A stretch of 64,000 nucleotides of DNA from Candidatus Hydrogenedentota bacterium. GTDB lineage: Bacteria > Hydrogenedentota > Hydrogenedentia > Hydrogenedentales > CAITNO01. The translations under genes were made by a program, and so were the position numbers. Position 1 is the stretch's first letter. Each line of letters begins with the position of its first letter. Where the stretch lies: NCBI GenBank assembly GCA_018056705.1, contig JAGPFE010000013.1, positions 1 through 64,000 of the forward strand, read 5' to 3'. The notes below the pieces were generated by a model. It saw nothing but the letters and a program-made list of their open reading frames with translations. It made no database searches and was not told the origin of the DNA. Shown here in pieces: positions 35,485 through 41,959 of this stretch.

Positions 35485-38400
35485 ATGCATGGAATGGTGG
35501 TCATGATGCTGGCGGCATCCCTGCTGGGGGAAGTGCCCTGGACAACCAGTGAACTGGTCAACGGCATGGAACGGCCCCCCGCCGCGTACTCCACGGGTCC
35601 CCTGTGGGTCTGGAATGACGACCTGACCCCTGAACTGGTGCGGGACACCCTGAATTTCCTGGCGGATCGGGACATCAGGCAAGTCTGGGTGCATCCCCGG
35701 CCGGGCCTCGTCACGCCATACCTGTCCGATAAGTGGTTCGAGTTGTGGGGACTGGCCCTGGACATTGCCCGGCAGCGGGATCTGCTCGTCTGGATTTACG
35801 ATGAAAATTCTTATCCGTCGGGGTTTGCCGGGGGCTTTGTTTGTGAGGCCCTGCCTGACAGCCGTTGCCGTGGCCTGGTGGTCAAGGAAGGTCAGAAACC
35901 CCCGGCCGTCGATGATACCTTGTATGGCTTGTGGTCGCGTGGTCCCGACGGGCTTCGGGACGTGACCGACGACGCCCGGGCAGGCAAGGCCCTGCCGGAC
36001 GGCGATTACGTGTGGGCGATATTTCAGCAGGCGGAAGATTCGCCATGGTACGCCGGCTGGTTTCACCCCGACCTGCTGCAACCCGGCGTGACCCAGAAAT
36101 TCCTCGAGGTGACCCTGGACGCGTATAAATCCCACTTCGGAGACGAGTTCGGCAAGCGGATTCCCGGGTCATTTACCGATGAACCCCACCTCCGGCGGGT
36201 AGGAGACATCCACTGGACCGGGGACCTGGAGGAACAATTCCAGCAGCGTTGGGGCGTGTCTTTCCGGGACGGGTTACCCCTGCTGAAAGCGGAAGGCGAG
36301 GCGGCGCGGACCTTCCGTTTCCGCTATTTTCAGTTGCTGAACGACCTGTTCATTGAACGCTGGGGCAAGCCCTACTACGAATACTGCGAACAGAACAAGT
36401 TGGAAATGACCGGACACTACTGGGAGCACGAATGGCCCAATTGCGCTACCGTTCCGGATAACATGGCCATGGCCGCGTGGCAACAGCGGCCGGGGATCGA
36501 CATCCTGTGCAACCAGTACGCCGAACACACCCACGCGCAGTTCGGTAACACCCGATCGGTGATCGAACTGGCCAGCGTGGCCAATCAACTGGGGCGTGAA
36601 CGAACCCTGTGCGAAGTGTACGGCGCGAGCGGATCGGAAATGACCTTTGGCGATTACAAGCGGCAGGGAGACTGGATTTCCGTGCTCGGTGTCAACACGC
36701 TGAACCAGCACCTTTCCTTCATCTCCATCCGCGGCAGCCGCAAGCGGGACCATCCACCCACGTTTTCCTGGCACTCTCCCTGGATGGATGAATACGCCGT
36801 GCTCGCGCGGTATTTCGCCCGGGTGGACTGGTGCATGAGCGCGGGGCGGCAGGAAAACGACACGCTCATCCTGGAACCCACCACCACGGCGTGGATGTAT
36901 CACTTTGGCGAGAAAAACCTGCTGGAGTCGCTGGGTAACCGGTTCCAGTCCCTGGTGGTCAATCTCGCCCAGGCCCAGGCCGAATTCGACATCGGCAGTG
37001 AATCCATTCTCCGCGACCACGGGGACGTTGGCCAGGATATCCACGGAAAACCCCTGTTCATCGTGGGCAAGGCGCGTTACCGGGTGGTGGTCATTCCGCC
37101 GGAAACCCGAAACCTGAACCGCAAAACCCTTGAACTGCTGACCCGGTTCCTGGAAACCGGTGGCACCGTGCTATCCTGCGCGGGCCCGGACCTGCCGGAT
37201 TGCGTGGATGGTATTCCCGATCCAGACGCGACGGGACGCCTGCGGCAGATGCCCGGCTGGCGGCAAACCGCCGAAACTGCCCTTGCCGGGGAACTGCAGG
37301 GTATCGTCCAGCCGAACACCTTCGTGGAACGGGATCGAACCAGTGGCGGCATTCTCTACCACCAGCGGCGGCAACTCAGTGACGGTGAAGTGCTGTTCCT
37401 GGTGAACACCAGCAATACCGAGCCCGTGTCGGGTACGGTGGTGGGACGATTTGCCGGGGCCCGGGAGGTGGACCTGTTTACCGGGAAGATCTATGCCGTG
37501 TCCACGGAACAGGGGGGGGACACCAGGGCTATCCCGTTTACCCTTCCCCCCATGGGCAGCCGCATGCTGTTCCTGGACCGGAAAGCCGCGGACGCCCCAT
37601 CCCGGGTGGACATCCCGGCAGAGGGTACCCCCGTTGCCCTGGACAACTGGAAAATCCAGCCCCTTGATGACAACAACCTGATCCTGGATTATCTGGACGT
37701 GTCGGCCGGTGGTGAAACCCGGGCGAACCTGTTCTGGTTCCGTGCCGCCGAATTTGTTTTCCGCAAGCACGGGTTGGAGCGCAACCCCTTCGACCGGGCC
37801 ATTCAGTTCCGGGACACCCTGCTGAACAAGACCTTCCCCGAAGACAGCGGGTTCACGGCAACCTATCACTTTACCATCGAAGGACCGGCTCCCGCCCGCC
37901 TGCTGGCCGCCATCGAACAGCCTCACCGGTTCCGGATTACCTGCAACGGCGCGCCGCTGGAGCCGATGGCCGGGGCAAAATGGCTCGGTCCCGAATTCGG
38001 CCTGGTTGACTTGGCATCGGCGGCCAGGGAAGGCGCGAACACCCTGACCCTCGAGGCCCGGCCCATGACGGTGTTCCATGAAATTGAGGCGGTGCACCTG
38101 CTGGGATCGTTCCGGCTGAAACCGGCGGACCGTAGATTCGTGATCACCGCCGAAGCCCCCCTGTCCTGGGGGTCCTGGCGCGCGCAGGGCATGCCGTTTT
38201 ACGGCCACCGGGTTGCCTACGAGGCCACGCTTCAGAATGACGGTACCGGACAGGTGTTCCTGAAGATGCCGTCCTGGCATGGCGTGGTGGCCCGTGTGGA
38301 CGTGAACGGCACGCCGGTTGGCCATTGTTTCGGACCACTGGATCGCGTGGCGCTGACGGGACTCAACCCCGGCGCGAACACGGTCACCGTCGTGGTGTAT

Positions 38401-38568
38401 GGGTCCCTGCGCAATACGCTTGGGCCACACCTGGGCAACGATACCGTTGGCGTGACCGGGCCTGGATCCTGGGAATCCGCTCCGCGTCAGGGTCCCCCGC
38501 CGGGCGCGGATTACTTCGGCATGGACTACGGCCTGGACGCACCCTTCAGCGCGTATAGCGTCAACTGA
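35485..38568 (+). CDS. Large GH106-like glycoside hydrolase
   Basis: A 1027-residue protein. The ATG at 35485 follows AAGGAGGT at ideal spacing. The short hydrophobic N-terminus (MVVMMLAASLLG) suggests export. The body resembles GH106 alpha-L-rhamnosidase-type proteins: a TIM-barrel start with IRQVWVHPRPGLVTPYLSD and VWIYDENSYPSG, then an FTDEPH segment near residue 230, MTGHYWEHEWPN, and beta-sandwich domains at the C-terminus. The Glu/Asp in the DENSYPSG and FTDEPH segments are candidate catalytic acids. Rhamnoside or another deoxysugar is the likely substrate, but the assignment is by overall pattern only. Confidence 0.72.
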   Translation: MHGMVVMMLAASLLGEVPWTTSELVNGMERPPAAYSTGPLWVWNDDLTPELVRDTLNFLADRDIRQVWVHPRPGLVTPYLSDKWFELWGLALDIARQRDLLVWIYDENSYPSGFAGGFVCEALPDSRCRGLVVKEGQKPPAVDDTLYGLWSRGPDGLRDVTDDARAGKALPDGDYVWAIFQQAEDSPWYAGWFHPDLLQPGVTQKFLEVTLDAYKSHFGDEFGKRIPGSFTDEPHLRRVGDIHWTGDLEEQFQQRWGVSFRDGLPLLKAEGEAARTFRFRYFQLLNDLFIERWGKPYYEYCEQNKLEMTGHYWEHEWPNCATVPDNMAMAAWQQRPGIDILCNQYAEHTHAQFGNTRSVIELASVANQLGRERTLCEVYGASGSEMTFGDYKRQGDWISVLGVNTLNQHLSFISIRGSRKRDHPPTFSWHSPWMDEYAVLARYFARVDWCMSAGRQENDTLILEPTTTAWMYHFGEKNLLESLGNRFQSLVVNLAQAQAEFDIGSESILRDHGDVGQDIHGKPLFIVGKARYRVVVIPPETRNLNRKTLELLTRFLETGGTVLSCAGPDLPDCVDGIPDPDATGRLRQMPGWRQTAETALAGELQGIVQPNTFVERDRTSGGILYHQRRQLSDGEVLFLVNTSNTEPVSGTVVGRFAGAREVDLFTGKIYAVSTEQGGDTRAIPFTLPPMGSRMLFLDRKAADAPSRVDIPAEGTPVALDNWKIQPLDDNNLILDYLDVSAGGETRANLFWFRAAEFVFRKHGLERNPFDRAIQFRDTLLNKTFPEDSGFTATYHFTIEGPAPARLLAAIEQPHRFRITCNGAPLEPMAGAKWLGPEFGLVDLASAAREGANTLTLEARPMTVFHEIEAVHLLGSFRLKPADRRFVITAEAPLSWGSWRAQGMPFYGHRVAYEATLQNDGTGQVFLKMPSWHGVVARVDVNGTPVGHCFGPLDRVALTGLNPGANTVTVVVYGSLRNTLGPHLGNDTVGVTGPGSWESAPRQGPPPGADYFGMDYGLDAPFSAYSVN

Positions 38569-38587
38569 AGGCCGTGATGGAGTCACT

Positions 38588-38630
38588 GAACGGGGCGGTG
38601 CCCGGAAAATTGCCGTGGCCCGCCCCGTTC
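38588..38630 (+). other. Perfect 11 bp inverted repeat (stem-loop) before the lexA promoter
   Basis: GAACGGGGCGG (38588-38598) and CCGCCCCGTTC (38620-38630) pair perfectly with a 21-nt loop that can itself pair partly. It lies 20 bp after the GH106-like stop and 4 bp before the lexA -35. No T-run follows, so it may be a Rho-type or non-canonical terminator, or an mRNA 3' end stabiliser. Confidence 0.8.
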
Positions 38631-38633
38631 CGG

Positions 38634-38665
38634 TTGACCTGGCGCGGGACTTCAGGTATACTGAA
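38634..38665 (+). promoter_or_regulatory. lexA promoter with probable LexA operator
   Basis: TTGACC (38634-38639), a 17 bp spacer and TATACT (38657-38662) form a near-consensus sigma-70 promoter. A TTCAG-N5-CTGAA inverted repeat (38651-38665) lies over the -10. LexA usually represses its own gene, so this is the best candidate for the SOS box of this organism. Confidence 0.75.
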
Positions 38666-38689
38666 ATAAAGTTCAGTCTGGAGCGTGCC

Positions 38690-39331
38690 ATGGCTATCGA
38701 TCTGACCCCGCGCCAGAAAACCATTCTCCGGTACCTCGCCGACGTGATCCGGGATCGGGGATACCCGCCCACCATCACCGAAATCGGTGAGCATTTCGGG
38801 ATTTCCTCCACGAATGGCGTATTTGATCACCTCAAGGTACTGGAAAGAAAGGGATTCATCCGGCGGGAATCCAACCGGGCCCGGTCGATACAGTTGACGG
38901 AGGCCGCCCTTGGCGTGTTGCTATCGACATCGGAACCGGCGCGGCGGGAGGAACACAGGTGGCCTCATCTCGGACGCATCGCGGCGGGTTTCCCCGTGGA
39001 CGCCCCGGAACAGCAGGCTGAAACCTGGCTGGCTCCACCCGATGACCTGGCGGGACACCGCGGGTTCTGTCTTACCGTAACGGGTGACAGCATGGTTGAG
39101 GCGGGGATCTGGGACGGGGACATCGTGTTCATAGATCGTGACCGCCAGCCCGTTCCCGGGGACATCGTGGCGGTGCTCGTGGACGGCGAGGTCACCCTGA
39201 AACGGTATTTTCCTCGTGGGCGCGTCGTCGAACTCCGCCCTGAAAACCGGAACATGTCACCGCTGCTGTATCCCGCGGAGTCCGTGTGGGTGCAGGGAGT
39301 AGCCGTCTGGCTGGCGCGGCCCATCCGCTGA
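38690..39331 (+). CDS. lexA: SOS repressor LexA
   Basis: A 213-residue DNA-binding self-cleaving repressor. The N-terminal winged helix includes TPRQKTILRYLADVIRDRGY and PPTITEIGEHFGISSTNGV. The C-terminal S24 protease domain has the catalytic Ser in GDSMVEAGIWDGD and Lys in VTLKRYF; the cleavage-site region (IAAGFPVDA) shows an Ala-Ala-Gly rather than the common Ala-Gly. The ATG at 38690 is preferred for its GGAG and position 28 bp after the -10. The gene seems to be expressed alone. Confidence 0.95.
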   Translation: MAIDLTPRQKTILRYLADVIRDRGYPPTITEIGEHFGISSTNGVFDHLKVLERKGFIRRESNRARSIQLTEAALGVLLSTSEPARREEHRWPHLGRIAAGFPVDAPEQQAETWLAPPDDLAGHRGFCLTVTGDSMVEAGIWDGDIVFIDRDRQPVPGDIVAVLVDGEVTLKRYFPRGRVVELRPENRNMSPLLYPAESVWVQGVAVWLARPIR

Positions 39332-39344
39332 CGGCAACGCGTCC

Positions 39345-40168
39345 TTACGTCCCCGGCAGGGCGAAATCGAACACCAGCGGCAGGTGATCCGACAACCGGA
39401 TCCGGGGGACACTGCAGCGCAGGCAGGTAATCTCCGGACTGTGCAGGATGTAGTCCAGTTCCACCTGGGGATTCCGGCTGGGAAAGGTGGGATGGTGTCG
39501 CTGGTTCGCGGATACCACGCCCCATGTTTCGGCGTAAGGCTCCAGTTCTTTCCAGCCGCCGAAGGTATTGAAATCCCCCGCGAGAATCAGCGGTTTCTCG
39601 CGACCGCGGAGTATTTCCGTCAATTGATCCAGTTGTCGCTTGCGCGTCCGGTTTCCCAGGGCCAGGTGAACCAGCAGCAGGTCGAAGGGATCGAACCCGA
39701 TTTCCAGGATCAGCCGTTTCATACCCGTGTTGAAAAACAGCGCGCGGGTCTGGCCGGGAGGCAAGGAACTCAGCACGGGTGTGTCGCCGGGGGCGTGAGC
39801 GGGCGTCGAGGCGCGCGGGTCTGGCCGGGAGGCAAGGAACTCAGCACGGCATTACCCTGGTTGCGGAAGTAGGGGAGACGTCGGGCCGGGGAGGACTCCC
39901 CATACTTATTCGCGTGGAAGAAGAACGGGGTCTCCACCCGCAAGGCCAGGTGTTCCGCCTGGTTGCGGTGACCAGCCCGGCGGGACCCGGAATCGACTTC
40001 CACCAGTCCGATGAGGTCCGGGGCTTCCTCCCGCAGAAACAGCGCGATACGGTCGAGGTGTCCTCGCGGCATGCGGAGCGATCCGGAAAAGGGCGCGGGG
40101 AAGTGATACACCGGGCCCGTGCCCGTGGCATAGCGGATGTTGTAGAGCAGAAACCTCAGGTTGCGCAT
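39345..40168 (-). pseudogene. Endonuclease/exonuclease/phosphatase-family gene broken by a 71 bp duplication
   Basis: The minus-strand reading frame starts at ATG 40168 (MRNLRFLLYNIRYATG) and encodes an EEP-fold phosphodiesterase: LIGLVEVDSGS early, LILAGDFNTFGG in the middle and RLSDHLPLVFDF at the end, all metal-binding or catalytic motifs. A 39 bp direct repeat at 39740-39778 and 39811-39849, 71 bp apart, shifts the frame, so the halves lie in different frames. Removing one repeat plus the 32 bp between restores one continuous frame of about 250 residues. The lesion looks recent because both halves are otherwise intact. An assembly error is the main alternative. Confidence 0.85.
39740..39849. 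repeat. 39 bp direct repeat inside the broken EEP gene
   Basis: Identical 39-base copies at 39740-39778 and 39811-39849, with a 32 bp insert of unrelated sequence. The insert plus one copy is 71 bp, not a multiple of three. Confidence 0.95.
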
Positions 40169-40294
40169 GTCACGAATTATAACGATGGAACCGCCCGCAA
40201 GGTTGCGGGAAGGGCAAGGTTCTTCGGAGAGTGAGGGCAACGAGATGTCGCGCTTTCCGCGGGGTAGCGGACACGTCCTGGGGGTGGGGGTAGC

Positions 40295-40329
40295 AAGATT
40301 TTCACCTCACTTTGTTCGTCGAAATGACA
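40295..40329 (-). repeat. Dispersed repeat, second-arm copy
   Basis: AAGATTTTCACCTCACTTTG followed by TTCGTCGAAATGACA, matching the second arm of the units at 33.2 kb with a few changes. Confidence 0.8.
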
Positions 40330-40419
40330 AGTTATTACGGGCTTCCGTGTTTGCCCTTCATGTCGTGGCGATCGAATCGCTGCCCTTGTACCTGGACACC
40401 GTCATTTCCTTGTGCTTGG

Positions 40420-40490
40420 ACCCTGTCATTTCCATCCCCCACCCTGTCATTTCCATCCCCACCCTGTCATTTCCATCCCCACCCTGTCAT
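40420..40490 (+). repeat. 20 bp tandem repeat running into the dispersed repeat
   Basis: ACCCTGTCATTTCCATCCCC occurs three times (40420-40440 with one extra C, 40441-40460, 40461-40480). The fourth copy (40481-40490) continues as the dispersed repeat instead. A weaker related copy lies near 40399. Confidence 0.9.
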
Positions 40491-40512
40491 TTTGAGCGAA
40501 GCGAGAAATCTT
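40484..40512 (+). repeat. Dispersed repeat, first-arm copy
   Basis: CTGTCATTTTGAGCGAAGCG and nine further bases, differing by one base from the copies at 33.2 kb. Confidence 0.85.
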
Positions 40513-40628
40513 CCCTCACTCCAATCCCAGGTTCTTCATTCCGGCTTTACCCTCATAATCAACGGGTTTTATTGCCCGTGGTGATTAGTAGTGTCCTTTC
40601 CCCCGGCCATGGTACGCGGACATCCATT

Positions 40629-40653
40629 GAAATCGGGAATGATTTCTTTTTTT
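40629..40653 (+). terminator. Terminator-like hairpin before the pseudopilin gene
   Basis: GAAATC, a six-base loop and GATTTC are followed by seven T. The stem is only 6 bp and AT-rich, so activity is uncertain. It lies 43 bp before the pseudopilin start and could end an upstream transcript or act as a leader element. Confidence 0.35.
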
Positions 40654-40696
40654 AGGGCGTTCTGAAGTCACCGGACTGGGTAATGAAAGGCTTGAC

Positions 40697-41659
40697 ATGC
40701 GCACGACGAAACGCCCGAAGGGGTTCACGCTGATCGAACTGCTGGTGGTCATCGCCATCATCGGCATCCTCGCCGCGATCCTGCTGCCTGCCCTGTCCAG
40801 GGCGCGGGAAGCCGCTCGCCGGGCGAGTTGCCAGAACAATCTCAAGCAGTTCGGGTTGATCTTCAAGATGTACGCGTCCGAGGATCGCGCGGGTAAGTGG
40901 CCACCCGCCCAGCACCAGGCACCCTGTGCCACGTGCCTGGGCACGGTGCCCATGCCGCTGGCCACGGCCGTGTATCCCGAGTACGTGACGGATCCGGCGA
41001 TCTACGTGTGTCCATCCAGTCCCCGGCATCGCGTCGCGGACCTTTATTACGATGACGGCACGTGCAAACTGGCCTTCCGTGGCGTGGAAGGCGACAACAC
41101 GATCAACGGCTGGGTCGCGGGCACAAAGTCTTACACCTACCTGGGTTTCGTGTACGACCGGTGCGATGATATCCCCGCTTATCAGACCCAGCCGGGCCTG
41201 TACGCCACCTTGCTGCAGACGTTGAATCCTTCGGTGTATTTCCCTCCTGGAGTCAATCCCCCCGCGCAGTGGGTACAGCATGGCGTGGTGCTGTTTACCC
41301 AGCACAACTTTCTCCGGGTTCCCTATAACACGCGTGGACCCTGGCCACCTCTCGAGGAAGACACGCCGGGCATGCAGGGCCGCGGAACGGGGGGAGGCGA
41401 CGTTTTGTACCGTCTCCGGGAGGGTATTGAACGTTTCGTGATCACGGATATCAATAACCCATCTGCCGCCAACCGTGCCCAGGGTGAAATCTTTGTCATG
41501 CACGACGTGCTCAGCCAGGTTCCCGGGGGCTTTAACCACCTGCCAGGCGGCGTGAACGTGTTATACATGGACGGACACGTTGAATTTCTGCGGTATCCTT
41601 CGATGAAGGCCCCCGCTACCCAGGCGTACGCCGTGTGCAACACGGTGTTCACGTTCTGA
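40697..41659 (+). CDS. DUF1559-type pseudopilin (prepilin-type N-terminal cleavage domain)
   Basis: A 320-residue secreted protein with a type IV prepilin signal: [14 protein letters not shown], cut by prepilin peptidase between Gly and Phe, then a long hydrophobic helix and the DUF1559 start [17 protein letters not shown]. The C-terminus ends in the family signature [13 protein letters not shown]. An AAAGG sequence precedes the ATG. Proteins of this type are abundant in PVC-like phyla and are thought to be type II secretion or pilus-related, with unknown cargo. It is clearly paralogous to the gene at 57.9 kb. Confidence 0.93.
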   Translation: MRTTKRPKGFTLIELLVVIAIIGILAAILLPALSRAREAARRASCQNNLKQFGLIFKMYASEDRAGKWPPAQHQAPCATCLGTVPMPLATAVYPEYVTDPAIYVCPSSPRHRVADLYYDDGTCKLAFRGVEGDNTINGWVAGTKSYTYLGFVYDRCDDIPAYQTQPGLYATLLQTLNPSVYFPPGVNPPAQWVQHGVVLFTQHNFLRVPYNTRGPWPPLEEDTPGMQGRGTGGGDVLYRLREGIERFVITDINNPSAANRAQGEIFVMHDVLSQVPGGFNHLPGGVNVLYMDGHVEFLRYPSMKAPATQAYAVCNTVFTF

Positions 41660-41668
41660 GGGGCATGA

Positions 41669-41692
41669 CATCCGGGATTGACGGGCCGGATG
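41669..41692 (+). terminator. Stem-loop after the pseudopilin gene
   Basis: CATCCGG (41669-41675) and CCGGATG (41686-41692) form a 7 bp stem. No T-run follows directly, so termination is uncertain. Confidence 0.3.
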
Positions 41693-41695
41693 CGT

Positions 41696-41739
41696 AATGA
41701 TTTCGCTAAAAAATCATTAGAGATTTAATAGAAATCATT
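41696..41739 (+). repeat. AT-rich element with repeated AATGATTT/AAATCATT
   Basis: AATGATTT (41696-41703) faces AAATCATT at 41711-41718 and again at 41732-41739. The segment is much more AT-rich than its surroundings. Confidence 0.7.
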
Positions 41740-41742
41740 GCG

Positions 41743-41805
41743 TTATCCACCGGGTATCCACCGGATCCGGTATTTTTTCAACCGTTTTTCCACTGCTTAT
41801 CCACA
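41743..41805 (+). promoter_or_regulatory. DnaA-box-like cluster upstream of nrdD
   Basis: TTATCCACA (41797-41805) is a perfect match to the TTATNCACA DnaA box. TTATCCACC (41743-41751) has one mismatch and GTATCCACC (41754-41762) two. They follow the AT-rich element, and the perfect box overlaps the first NrdR-like palindrome. Confidence 0.5.
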
Positions 41806-41847
41806 ATATGCTGTGGTCTGTAAATTAAAAACCACTTGACTTTGTGG
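41801..41847 (+). promoter_or_regulatory. Pair of NrdR-box-like palindromes
   Basis: CCACAATATGCTGTGG (41801-41816) and CCACTTGACTTTGTGG (41832-41847) are 16 bp CCAC...GTGG palindromes, 31 bp apart centre to centre, close to three helical turns. NrdR, a repressor of ribonucleotide reductase genes, binds such paired boxes. The second box covers the nrdD -35 element. Confidence 0.72.
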
Positions 41848-41864
41848 TTTGAGTGGGGTAAAAT
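41836..41864 (+). promoter_or_regulatory. nrdD promoter
   Basis: TTGACT (41836-41841), a 17 bp spacer and TAAAAT (41859-41864). The leader to the ATG at 41960 is about 90 nt. Confidence 0.75.
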
Positions 41865-41959
41865 CAACTCGTTCCCGATGCGGGCTGTACGGGAACGCGG
41901 GACGCGGCGGCTTGGCGAGGAGGCCCCGCGGAAGTTCACAACGCAGCGGAGGAGGTCAC

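Larger units (their letters stand above)
40169..40696. other. Intergenic region with repeats, no supported gene
   Basis: A 528 bp region between the broken EEP gene and the pseudopilin. It holds one copy of the second arm of the dispersed repeat (40295-40329), a 20 bp tandem repeat (40420-40480), one first-arm copy (40484-40512) and a hairpin with T-run (40629-40653). Confidence 0.8.
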
